Source: Mycobacterium sp. 050128 (GTDB lineage Bacteria > Actinomycetota > Actinomycetes > Mycobacteriales > Mycobacteriaceae). Taken from it: 64,000 nucleotides of DNA. The stretch's first letter is position 1. Every line of letters begins with the position of its first letter. The notes under the pieces were generated by a model. It ran no database searches, was not told where the DNA came from, and saw nothing but the letters and a program-made list of their open reading frames with translations. Made by a program: the position numbers and the translations under genes. Below are positions 8,953 to 17,066 of this stretch, in pieces. Where the stretch lies: assembly GCF_036409155.1 (NCBI RefSeq), contig NZ_JAZGLW010000001.1, forward strand, positions 1,922,001-1,986,000, in the 5' to 3' direction.

Positions 8953-9885
8953 CTAGCGCGGCGGCGCGAAGCCGCCCGTTTGCTGTTCCGGCTGCGGCAG
9001 CGTCGCCTGCGGTGCTGCCGGCTGCGGCCAGGGGACCGGCGCAGGCTGGCGTGGCATGGCTGTCGGCGGTGCGGCGGGCCATCCGGGCGGTGCCTGAAAC
9101 TGCGGCCCGGCAGTCCAGGGTCCCGTCGGGGGGCCCGGCGGCATTGCGGTGCGCAACCGCGCCAGCTCGCGGCGGTGGCGCTCGGCCAGGACGGCAGCCA
9201 GGACCAGCTCGGGGGGAGTGCCGGGCGGGGGCGGCGGCGCGATCCGGGAGACCACGTCACCGGCGATTCGGTATGACATCTGCATGCGCAGCTGCGGGTC
9301 GAGTTGGTGTGCGCGGGAAAGGAATTGGCGTGCGACTTCGGCCTGGCCGGCATCGAGATTCGACAACTGCAGCGACGACGCCCACCACGCCAGCGACGGA
9401 GGCATCATCGGCGGCGGCCCTAAACGTGGCCCGCGTTCACTGACAACGACCGTCCCGGCGAAGATGTCGCCGACGCGCTTGGCTTTCGACGAGAAAATGC
9501 TGCAGATCACGGCCGGGCTCCCGGCGAGCATCCAGATCTCCACCACCGATGCCAGCGCGCGAAAAAGGGCCTGCCGGAAGCGTTCTGGGCCGCCGTCGTC
9601 GGCCACCACGCGCAAGCCCATGATGATCTTGCCCACCGAGCGGCCCCGGGTGGCCGTTTCGAATGCCATCGGATAGCCGACCATTACCAGCACCGTGAAG
9701 ATGATCAGGATGGCCCCGCTCAGCGCGCCGTCGAATTGTGTCAGCGTGGCCGCCCAGAGCATCAGCCCGACGATGTACAAGAGGAAGATCACCGTGATGT
9801 CGATCAGCGCGCTCAGGGCTCGCACCGGCAGCTGGGCGATCTGCACGTCCAGCACCACGGCGTCCCCGGTCACCACCTCCGACAT
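8953..9885 (-). CDS. RDD-family membrane protein (Rv3695-like)
   Basis: This 310-aa protein has an N-terminal RDD domain: LPVRALSALIDITVIFLL starts the first helix near residue 20, and ATRGRSVGKIIMGLRVV with the conserved Arg/Lys follows the second. A cytosolic helical segment (about 170-240) and a proline/glutamine-rich tail complete it. I chose the ATG at 9885, giving MSEVVTGDAVVLDVQ; this matches the 310-residue mycobacterial family, and the 20 residues encoded upstream look unrelated. Function is unknown, although RDD proteins are sometimes ion exchangers. It is divergent from the SpoIIM-family gene, a pairing conserved in mycobacteria. Confidence 0.85.
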   Translation of the reverse strand: MSEVVTGDAVVLDVQIAQLPVRALSALIDITVIFLLYIVGLMLWAATLTQFDGALSGAILIIFTVLVMVGYPMAFETATRGRSVGKIIMGLRVVADDGGPERFRQALFRALASVVEIWMLAGSPAVICSIFSSKAKRVGDIFAGTVVVSERGPRLGPPPMMPPSLAWWASSLQLSNLDAGQAEVARQFLSRAHQLDPQLRMQMSYRIAGDVVSRIAPPPPPGTPPELVLAAVLAERHRRELARLRTAMPPGPPTGPWTAGPQFQAPPGWPAAPPTAMPRQPAPVPWPQPAAPQATLPQPEQQTGGFAPPR

Positions 9886-9961
9886 AACACCGAACGGTAC
9901 AGGTTCGCTGGGTGTGACCGGCTGCGGTCGGTGGCCCCGAAACACCGATTAGGCTGCCAAG

Positions 9962-10954
9962 GTGGACGTCGACGCATTCGTGCTGACCCATCGCCCAACC
10001 TGGGACCGGCTTGACCAGTTGATCAAGCGGCGCAGGTCGCTGACGGGGGCGGAGGTCGACGAGCTCGTCGAGCTTTACCAGCGAGTGTCCACGCATCTGT
10101 CCATGCTGCGGTCGGCGTCCTCGGATTCGCTGATGATCGGTCGACTGTCCAGCCTGATCGCGCGCGCCCGCTCCGCGGTCACGGGTGCCCATGCGCCACT
10201 GACCAGCACGTTCACCAGGTTCTGGACGGTGTCCTTTCCGGTGACCGCCTACCGCGCCTGGCGGTGGTGGTTGGCCACCGCGGTGGCCTTCCTCGGCGTC
10301 GCGGTGATCATCGCGGTCTGGGTGGCGAACAATCCCGATGTGCAGGCCGCGGTCGGAACACCCAGCGACATCGACCATTTGGTCAACCACGACATCGCCG
10401 AGTATTACAGCGAACACCCCGCCGCGGCGTTCGCCCTACAGGTCTGGGTGAACAACTCCTGGGTCTCTGCCCAATGCATCGCGTTTTCGGTGTTGTTGGG
10501 CCTGCCGATTCCGTTCGTGCTGTTCCAGAACGCCGCCAACCTGGGTTTGATTGCAGGGCTGATGTTTCAGGCCGGCAAGGGCGGCATCCTGTTGGGTTTG
10601 CTGCTTCCGCATGGGCTGCTGGAGCTGACCGCGGTGTTCCTGTCCGGGGCAGCGGGGATGCGACTGGGGTGGTCGGTGATATCGCCCGGAGATCGGCCCC
10701 GCGGACAGGTGCTCGCCGAACAGGGCCGGGCCGTCGTGTCGGTAGCGATTGGACTCGTCGGGGTCCTGCTGGTGTCCGGGTTGATCGAAGCGATGGTGAC
10801 GCCGTCACCCTTGCCGACGTTTATTCGTATCGCTATCGGGGTCCTCGCCGAGGCGGCGTTCCTGACGTACGTCATCTACTTCGGGCGCCGCGCCGTAAAG
10901 GCCGGGGAGACCGGCGATATCGACGATGCGCCCGACGTCGTTCCGACCCGCTGA
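9962..10954 (+). CDS. SpoIIM/DUF95-family integral membrane protein (Rv3694c-like)
   Basis: This 330-aa protein starts at GTG (MDVDAFVLTHRPTWDRLDQL). A helical cytosolic N-terminus of about 95 residues is followed by five or six membrane helices that begin near residue 107. WVNNSWVSAQCIAF and GLLLPHGLLELTAVFL are the SpoIIM-type signatures; the PHGLLE loop is the most conserved. In sporulators SpoIIM scaffolds engulfment proteins, but in mycobacteria the role is unknown. It is convergent with the DUF58/MoxR operon with a 3-base gap, and the DUF95-DUF58-MoxR-RDD neighbourhood is conserved. Confidence 0.85.
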   Translation: MDVDAFVLTHRPTWDRLDQLIKRRRSLTGAEVDELVELYQRVSTHLSMLRSASSDSLMIGRLSSLIARARSAVTGAHAPLTSTFTRFWTVSFPVTAYRAWRWWLATAVAFLGVAVIIAVWVANNPDVQAAVGTPSDIDHLVNHDIAEYYSEHPAAAFALQVWVNNSWVSAQCIAFSVLLGLPIPFVLFQNAANLGLIAGLMFQAGKGGILLGLLLPHGLLELTAVFLSGAAGMRLGWSVISPGDRPRGQVLAEQGRAVVSVAIGLVGVLLVSGLIEAMVTPSPLPTFIRIAIGVLAEAAFLTYVIYFGRRAVKAGETGDIDDAPDVVPTR

Positions 10955-10957
10955 AAC

Positions 10958-12292
10958 TTACAGCCGCCCGGTCGCTTTCATCGCCAAGTAACGGTCGGCC
11001 AGCGCGGGCGCCAATTCGTCGGGTGGCGCGTCGACGACTTCCACCCCGCTTTGACGCAACCGTGTCGCGATCGCGCGGCGGTCGTTGCGGGAGCGTTCGG
11101 CGGCCGCCGCGTCGTAGACCGCCGCCGCATCCGAACGCCCGGTGGCCATTTGGTCCACCCGCGGATCGGAGACCGCGGCGACCAGCAGATGGTGTTTGGA
11201 CGACAGCTGCGGTAACACCGGCAGCAGTCCCTCGTCCAGAGCGGTGGCGTTGAGGTCGGTCAGCAGCACCACCAGCGACCGCCGCCGGGTACGCCGCGCG
11301 ATCGCGGCAACCATTGCACGCCAATCTGATTCGACCAGAGTGGGCTGCAGCGGGGCCATCGCCTCGACCAGCTGGGCGAGCAACTCGGTACGCGATGCAC
11401 CGAACACGCCGGCCCGGCTCAACCGGTCATGAGCGAGGAAGTCCACATGATCGCCGGCCCGCGATGCGAGCGCCGCCAGCAGCAGTGCGGCGTCCATCGA
11501 CCAGTCCAGCCGGGGCCAGCCCGCGGGGTCGGCTCCTGGACCAGAAGAAGTCGGATCGACGCCGACGCGGCCCGCCGCCATGCGCCCGGTGTCCAGCACG
11601 ATCACCACCCGCCGGTCACGTTCGGGCCGCCAGGTGCGGACCATGACGTCGGCACGCCGCGCCGACGCACGCCAGTCGATCGACCGCACGTCGTCGCCGA
11701 CGACATACTCTCGCAGCGAGTCGAATTCGGTGCCCTGGCCGCGGATCAGCGTCGGCAGCAGCCCGTCGATCTCACGCAGTTTGGCCAGCCGCGACGGCAG
11801 GTGCTTGCGCGACAAGAACGGCGGCAGTACCCGGACCTGACCGGGCACCGGCTGCGAACCCTGCCGTCCCGCCAACCCCAGCGGTCCGATCGACCGGGCG
11901 GTGACCACCGCCGCGCGCTGATCGCCGCGGCGGACCGGTCGCAGCTGCGTCTGGACATGCTGAGATTGGCCGGCCGCGACCTTCACCGCGTGAACGCGCG
12001 GTTCGGCGCGCGCGCTGGGCGGCCATGCATCGCGGACCTGGCCGCGGAACCGGCGGGGGCCGTCGTTGTGGATCTCCAGCTTCATGTCCACCGGTTGGCC
12101 AAGCCGCACCGAGCTGTTCGGCGAACGGACATAACGCAGTTTGCGAGTACTCGCGGCCAGCGCGATATCGACAGCCACCACGGCCGCCAGCGCCGCCAAC
12201 AGCGCCTCGAAAACCTTTGCCGGCCAAGGAGAGAGCGCGATCGGAATGATGCAGATCAGCGCCACCAGGCCGGTGCGCCCAGTCAGGATCAC
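10958..12292 (-). CDS. DUF58 protein (MoxR-associated, vWA-like)
   Basis: This 444-aa protein has two N-terminal membrane helices (LVALICIIPIALSPW and the following segment) and a cytosolic DUF58/vWA-like region. The DUF58 core FDSLREYVVGDDVRSIDWRA is near residue 230, followed by VIVLDTGRMA, a MIDAS-like first strand. I chose the GTG at 12292, which overlaps the moxR stop by one base (TAGTG), over open sequence upstream. MoxR ATPases typically act on vWA/DUF58 partners as chaperones or activators. It is the second gene after moxR in this operon. Confidence 0.87.
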   Translation of the reverse strand: MILTGRTGLVALICIIPIALSPWPAKVFEALLAALAAVVAVDIALAASTRKLRYVRSPNSSVRLGQPVDMKLEIHNDGPRRFRGQVRDAWPPSARAEPRVHAVKVAAGQSQHVQTQLRPVRRGDQRAAVVTARSIGPLGLAGRQGSQPVPGQVRVLPPFLSRKHLPSRLAKLREIDGLLPTLIRGQGTEFDSLREYVVGDDVRSIDWRASARRADVMVRTWRPERDRRVVIVLDTGRMAAGRVGVDPTSSGPGADPAGWPRLDWSMDAALLLAALASRAGDHVDFLAHDRLSRAGVFGASRTELLAQLVEAMAPLQPTLVESDWRAMVAAIARRTRRRSLVVLLTDLNATALDEGLLPVLPQLSSKHHLLVAAVSDPRVDQMATGRSDAAAVYDAAAAERSRNDRRAIATRLRQSGVEVVDAPPDELAPALADRYLAMKATGRL

Positions 12293-13287
12293 TAGCGCGG
12301 CACCGGAACCGATGCCAAGATGCCGTCGAGCACTCCGTCGGGTGTCGCGCCCTCGAGTTCGGCTTCGGGACGAAGCATCACCCGGTGCCGCAGCGTCGCG
12401 CGGGCCATCGCCTTCACGTCGTCGGGAGTCACGTAGTTCCGGCCGGACAGCCACGCCCAGGAGCGTGCGGTACCCAGCAGGGCCGTCGCACCACGCGGTG
12501 AGACGCCAAGTTGTAATGCGGGGGAGGAGCGGGTGGCCCCGACGATGTCGACGATGTAGCCCAAAACCTCGTCAGCGATCAGAACATGTTGCACCGCTTC
12601 GCGTCCGGCGGCCAGCTCGGCAGGCCCGGCGACCGGTTTGACCGCCGACAGGTCGCGGGGATCGAAGCCGTGCGCATGCCGGCTGAGGATGGCGATTTCG
12701 GAATCACGGGACGGCAGCGTCACATTCAGCTTGAGCAGGAACCGGTCGAGCTGGGCTTCCGGCAACTGATAGGTGCCTTCGTATTCGATGGGGTTCTGGG
12801 TGGCCGCGACGATGAAGGGGTCTGGCAGTGGCCGGGATTCGCCGTCCACGCTGACCTGCCGTTCCTCCATTGCTTCGAGCAGAGCGGCCTGCGTCTTCGG
12901 CGGGGTGCGGTTGATCTCGTCTGCCAGCAGCAGATTGGTGAATACCGGGCCGGGGCGGAATGCGAACTCGGCGGTGCGAGCGTCGTACACCAGTGAGCCG
13001 GTGACATCGCCTGGCATCAGGTCGGGGGTGAACTGCACCCGCTTGAATTCCAGTTGCAGTGCCGCGGCCAGCGTCCGCACCAGGAGCGTCTTGGCCACTC
13101 CCGGAACACCTTCCAGCAGCACATGGCCGCGGCACAACAGCGCGATCACTAGGCCGCTGATCACCCCTTCCTGTCCGACGACGGCCTTGGCGAGTTCGCC
13201 GCGCAACGCCAGCAGCGCGTCGCGCGCCGAGTCGGCGGCCGGGGATGGTACGGAAGCGGCTTGTTGGGCCGAGGGGGACTGCGTCAC
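12292..13287 (-). CDS. moxR2: MoxR-type AAA+ ATPase (MoxR2)
   Basis: This 331-aa cytosolic AAA+ ATPase is a chaperone-like activator of vWA/DUF58 proteins. Walker A is LLEGVPGVAKT near residue 55, Walker B is LLLADEINRTPPKTQ near residue 115, and sensor 1 is VAATQNPIEYEG near 160. I chose the GTG at 13287, which overlaps the upstream gene by four bases (GTGA); the longer open frame is Arg-rich and unlikely to be coding. The gene order DUF4129-DUF4350-MoxR-DUF58 is the usual mycobacterial operon. Confidence 0.92.
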   Translation of the reverse strand: MTQSPSAQQAASVPSPAADSARDALLALRGELAKAVVGQEGVISGLVIALLCRGHVLLEGVPGVAKTLLVRTLAAALQLEFKRVQFTPDLMPGDVTGSLVYDARTAEFAFRPGPVFTNLLLADEINRTPPKTQAALLEAMEERQVSVDGESRPLPDPFIVAATQNPIEYEGTYQLPEAQLDRFLLKLNVTLPSRDSEIAILSRHAHGFDPRDLSAVKPVAGPAELAAGREAVQHVLIADEVLGYIVDIVGATRSSPALQLGVSPRGATALLGTARSWAWLSGRNYVTPDDVKAMARATLRHRVMLRPEAELEGATPDGVLDGILASVPVPR

Positions 13288-14420
13288 GAGTTGGTGACCT
13301 GCCTTTCGATTTCGTCGAGCGCATGGGCGAGTTGGAGCAAGTCGTTGTCGGTGCCCGGCGGTGGGCCGAACAGTTGGTGGGAAACAAATCCCGCGTCTAT
13401 CCCGGTGCGTTGGGCGACGGTCATCACCACCGCCTGCGCCGGTGCGCCGGCGCCCAAGCCCAGCCGGGGCAGCAGCCGCTGCAGTGCCGCGGTGCGCAGC
13501 GCGGCGGCGGCCCGATCGCGTGCGCGGCGGGATCGGTACAGCCGGCCGCGGCCCTCCACGGTCTCCGAGGCGCGCACCACGACAGGCAGGTCCTCGGCTA
13601 CCAGCGGACCGGGCCGGCGGGCCTTCCACAGCGCAACCAGCAGCACGACGACCCACAGCTGCCAGAAGATCCAGTTCACGTTGTCCGGAATCAGTTCGAA
13701 AATCGATGTGGCGGAGCTTGTTTCACCTTCGATGTGGTGCGGCGCGTACCAAATCAAGCGGGGGCGGTCGCCCGCGAGATTCATCGCCAGCGCGGCATTG
13801 CCCGCCTGCGTCAGGGCTTGGTTGGTCATGAAGTCGCTGCTTCCGACCGCAGTGACGGTTCGCCCGTTGTCCCGGAAGCGAATCAGCACGCCGTCGTAGC
13901 AGCGGGTGATCACCCGGGTGTCTTTGACGTCGAACGTGTCGGCGGGTCCGAAGCGAACCGATCCGGCTCGAGTGGCCTCGCGCAGCGTGCAGTTCGGATC
14001 GCTGTCGAAGGAACTGGCGCCCGAGATACGCACGCCGGGCAGCAGAGCCTCGCGGGTTCGCGCCGTTGGTTCGACCAGGAGCAGATCGCCGGGTGCCTTG
14101 GCCAGCCGCTCCAGCATGTCATCGGACAGATACTGGCTCTGCGCCAACAGGATTTGCGTGTCGGGGCGGGCCGCGTGTTCGACGTCGGCGAGGTTGTGGG
14201 CCACGACGACGTCGACACCGCCGTCGCGCAGCAGGGTGACCAACGCGTGGGCGCCGTCGGTTCCGGTGGACTCCGCGTCCAGACGGGCACCCGGTCGCGG
14301 CGCGGTCAGGTAGGCACCGAGCCAGGCGATGGCGGCCAGCACAACGAGTGTGAGGACGACGCCGCGCCACGATCGCCAACGGCCGGTGGTCGCGATCGCG
14401 GGTTGAGATGCAGTGGCCAT
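13284..14420 (-). CDS. DUF4350 membrane protein (Rv3691-like)
   Basis: This 378-aa protein has an N-terminal membrane helix (about residues 18-38), a large extracytoplasmic DUF4350 domain starting after APRPGARLDAESTGTDGAHAL, and a second helix near residue 250 (WIFWQLWVVVLLVALW). A basic cytosolic tail follows. The fold resembles a glutamine-amidotransferase-like domain, but its role is unknown. I chose the ATG at 14420, which shares one base with the preceding stop (TGATG). It sits between the DUF4129 and MoxR genes and probably works with them at the envelope. Confidence 0.85.
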   Translation of the reverse strand: MATASQPAIATTGRWRSWRGVVLTLVVLAAIAWLGAYLTAPRPGARLDAESTGTDGAHALVTLLRDGGVDVVVAHNLADVEHAARPDTQILLAQSQYLSDDMLERLAKAPGDLLLVEPTARTREALLPGVRISGASSFDSDPNCTLREATRAGSVRFGPADTFDVKDTRVITRCYDGVLIRFRDNGRTVTAVGSSDFMTNQALTQAGNAALAMNLAGDRPRLIWYAPHHIEGETSSATSIFELIPDNVNWIFWQLWVVVLLVALWKARRPGPLVAEDLPVVVRASETVEGRGRLYRSRRARDRAAAALRTAALQRLLPRLGLGAGAPAQAVVMTVAQRTGIDAGFVSHQLFGPPPGTDNDLLQLAHALDEIERQVTNS

Positions 14421-15073
14421 CAACGCACCTGAGCCCATGATTCGACCGGGCTGTAGTGCCCCGCCGTGGATGCGGTGGCAGGCGCGCGCATCCGCAAATG
14501 GTCGTCGAGGTCGGCGATCATCTGGTAGGCGGACTGGGTCCCGGGTACCTCGCCGTACGTGACATCGTTGAAAGCCGTTGCCGCTTGGGACAATTCGCCG
14601 GTCAGATGAGGCAGCACCTCGCCGGCGTCTCGGGCCAGCTCGTTGGCGGTGCGCCCGGGCGCCGGGTTCAGCACCCCGGTCTCTTCGAGCTGGCGCGCGA
14701 TGGCGCGCAACCGGTGACGAATGGCTGCGGTCCAGTTTCCGTCCGCTGCATAGCGCTCCGCTGTCTGGCGATGCTGGGCCGCGGTCAGCTGGGCGGCTTC
14801 GAACAACTGGTAGTCACCGCGGCGCCTGCCGCGCATGGTGCGTCGCGCGGTGTGGATGGCAACGACGATTGCGATGGCCAGCAGGGTGAGCAGCACCGCG
14901 GTGGTCAACCAGCCACCGGGGAGCGAGGAAGTCTTCTGCAACAGCCGGTACAGCAACTCGTTGATCCAATCCATGAGCTGCTGAGTCGCGGACGCCTTGG
15001 TATAGATCGGCTTGCTGAGCTCGTCGGCTGCGGCCTGGTGTGCGGCATCGCGGTCGATGTCGATAGAAGGCAC
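14420..15073 (-). CDS. DUF4129 membrane protein (Rv3690-like)
   Basis: This 217-aa protein has one membrane helix (about residues 55-75, WLTTAVLLTLLAIAIVVAI) and a C-terminal cytosolic DUF4129 domain. That domain includes AIRHRLRAIARQLEETGVL and GRTANELARDAG, the conserved family core. It is the first gene of the tightly overlapping DUF4129-DUF4350-MoxR-DUF58 series and lies 12 bases downstream of the proline-rich membrane protein. Function is unknown. Confidence 0.85.
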   Translation of the reverse strand: MPSIDIDRDAAHQAAADELSKPIYTKASATQQLMDWINELLYRLLQKTSSLPGGWLTTAVLLTLLAIAIVVAIHTARRTMRGRRRGDYQLFEAAQLTAAQHRQTAERYAADGNWTAAIRHRLRAIARQLEETGVLNPAPGRTANELARDAGEVLPHLTGELSQAATAFNDVTYGEVPGTQSAYQMIADLDDHLRMRAPATASTAGHYSPVESWAQVR

Positions 15074-15085
15074 TGTCGTCCTCGC

Positions 15086-16393
15086 TCAGCCGGCCAATGG
15101 CCGTGTCAGCCAAAGGTTGTCGGTCGAGGCAGCCGCGTACGGCCCGCTCGCCGCACCGGATTGCAGCACCAGATCGAATGCCTCGGCCCGGATGCGGCGA
15201 TCGGTGTAGAGCAGCACGATGACGCCGGCGTTGAACGGCGCCGTGATGATCTGGCCGATCGCCGATCCGATCGACGTGATCATGGTGCCCAGGAGCAGGA
15301 CTCCGGTGGACGGCATTCCGGCCAGCATCACCTGCCCGACGATGCTGAACGGTGCGCTGATCGCGCCGGAGACGACACCCGCCACGATGAAAGTCAGCAC
15401 CCGGATACCCAGCACTCGCCAGAAGCCATTGCGAAGCAGCGCAAAGGATCTGGTGATCGCGTCGAGGACGGGCAGCCGCTCGAGCACGATCAGCACCGGT
15501 GCGAACAGCACGACCATGTACAGGTACACCATCAACGCGATCAGGACGAAGAACATCGGGATACCGATCAGCACCGCCGCGGCCCCGTTGCCGATGGCCG
15601 CGATCAACGCGATGATCACGGCGGCGAGCCCGAACAGTGCGGCCACGACGGCGGCTTCCAGCAGCGCCAAGCCGAGCAACGGGAGCAGCCGTCCACGGAT
15701 CTTGGCCCACGTCTCGCCGATCGTGATCGACGATCCGAACACCGCCCGCCCGACGATGACGGTGAGCATTCCGGACAGCAGCATGCTGCCCAGCCAGGTG
15801 ACCAGCAAGCCGACACCCATCGAGCCGAACCACGCGCCGACCACTCCCCAGTTCATTTCTGCCGAACGATCGCTGGTGAGTCCGCCGAACGCGGCGATGG
15901 GACCCACGGTCGCGACCAACGAAATGATCTGCATCACCACAACGACGATGGCCGTCAATCCCAGCGTGGCCTTCGGGTTGGTGCGGATGTAGCCGACCGC
16001 GCCGTTGAAGATGTCGCTGAGGCTCAGCGGCCGCAGTGGGATGATTCCGGGTTTGATCGCTCCCGGGGCCAGCTGCGGCGAGCCGTACTGCGACCCGTAG
16101 CCGTACTGCGGCCCGTAGCCGGGTGGTGGTCCGTAGCCCGGCGGGGGGCCGTAACCGGGTGGTGGTCCGTAGCCCGGTGGGGGCCCGTAGCCGGGCGGGG
16201 GGCCGTAACCAGGTGGGGGCCCGTAGCCGGGCGGGGGTCCATAACCAGGGGGTGGTCCGTAGGCAGGCTGCGACCCGAATCCGGGCGGTGGACCGCCGTA
16301 GGCCGGTGGCGGGCCATACGCCGGCGGAAAGGCGTCGGGCGCGGGCCCTCCCGGGGGAGGGCCAGCTGGATAGCCAGGAGGTAGGGCGCTCAC
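15086..16393 (-). CDS. Proline-rich multi-pass membrane protein (Rv3689-like)
   Basis: This 435-aa protein has a first 125 residues of low-complexity Gly/Pro/Tyr sequence with about eight GPPPGY units. Six or so membrane helices follow from about residue 150, in the style of glycerophosphoryl-diester-phosphodiesterase membrane domains (PLSLSDIFNGAVGYIRTNPK marks the start). I chose the GTG at 16393, giving VSALPPGYPAGPPPGG; open sequence further upstream reads into antisense of yqeY and is not plausible. It is probably the promoter-proximal gene of the moxR operon. Cytosolic Pro/Tyr tails of this kind often mediate multivalent contacts, but that is inference. Confidence 0.8.
   Translation of the reverse strand: MSALPPGYPAGPPPGGPAPDAFPPAYGPPPAYGGPPPGFGSQPAYGPPPGYGPPPGYGPPPGYGPPPGYGPPPGYGPPPGYGPPPGYGPPPGYGPQYGYGSQYGSPQLAPGAIKPGIIPLRPLSLSDIFNGAVGYIRTNPKATLGLTAIVVVVMQIISLVATVGPIAAFGGLTSDRSAEMNWGVVGAWFGSMGVGLLVTWLGSMLLSGMLTVIVGRAVFGSSITIGETWAKIRGRLLPLLGLALLEAAVVAALFGLAAVIIALIAAIGNGAAAVLIGIPMFFVLIALMVYLYMVVLFAPVLIVLERLPVLDAITRSFALLRNGFWRVLGIRVLTFIVAGVVSGAISAPFSIVGQVMLAGMPSTGVLLLGTMITSIGSAIGQIITAPFNAGVIVLLYTDRRIRAEAFDLVLQSGAASGPYAAASTDNLWLTRPLAG
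16111..16260 (-). repeat. 18-bp tandem repeats encoding GPPPGY
   Basis: About eight imperfect 18-base units lie inside the membrane-protein gene, differing mostly at third codon positions (pattern GGGTGGTGGTCCGTAGCC and variants). Synonymous drift between units suggests the peptide repeat is under selection, while the tract remains prone to unit-number change. Confidence 0.8.
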
Positions 16394-16523
16394 CGGGTCC
16401 AGCAGCCGTCGTCGTTCGTCATGGGCTCCATCCTGTCGGCGGTCGGGGGTTTTCTCAATCTTCCCCGGTGTCCGGTCCCGCCCCCGCTGGCCTGCACAGT
16501 CCGGGCGCGTAGCGTCTCTGAGC

Positions 16524-16988
16524 ATGGCGGAACTCAAAACCCGGCTCCGGGCGGACCTCACCGTGGCAATGAAGACCCAGGATAAGTTGCGGACCGCGAC
16601 CCTGCGCATGTTGCTGGCCGCTATCCAGACCGAGGAAGTTTCCGGCAAGGAAGCCCGGGAGCTCTCCGATGACGAAATCCTCAAAGTGTTCGCCCGCGAA
16701 TCCCGCAAGCGCGGTGAGGCCGCCGAGATTTACACCCAGAACGGCCGCGGCGAGCTGGCCGCCAATGAACACGCCGAGGCCCGGATCATCGACGAGTATC
16801 TGCCCACGCCGCTCACCGAGGCGGAGTTAGCCGACGTGGCCGACACCGCCATCGCCCAGGTTGCTGAGGCCATCGGCGAGCGCCCCAGCATGAAACAGAT
16901 GGGACAGGTCATGAAGGCCGCGACCGCGATCGCGGCCGGCAAGGCCGACGGCTCCCGCCTGTCGGCGGCGGTCAAAGACCGGCTCTGA
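16524..16988 (+). CDS. GatB/YqeY domain protein (Rv3688c-like)
   Basis: This 154-aa stand-alone YqeY domain is the tRNA-binding tail module of the GatB amidotransferase subunit. Typical signatures are LRMLLAAIQTEEV near residue 30, EYLPTPLTEAEL near 92 and GQVMKAATAIAAGKADGSRL near the end. The cellular role of free YqeY proteins is not settled. It marks the left edge of the accessory block: in M. tuberculosis the next gene is rsfB, which here lies about 24.8 kb away. Confidence 0.92.
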   Translation: MAELKTRLRADLTVAMKTQDKLRTATLRMLLAAIQTEEVSGKEARELSDDEILKVFARESRKRGEAAEIYTQNGRGELAANEHAEARIIDEYLPTPLTEAELADVADTAIAQVAEAIGERPSMKQMGQVMKAATAIAAGKADGSRLSAAVKDRL

Positions 16989-17066
16989 CGACCTGTTCGC
17001 TGTTATCTTGTGCCGCAATCGATTTCGCTCCTCGAATAGGCTTGGCCCAACCGGCCGGCCGTTCGG

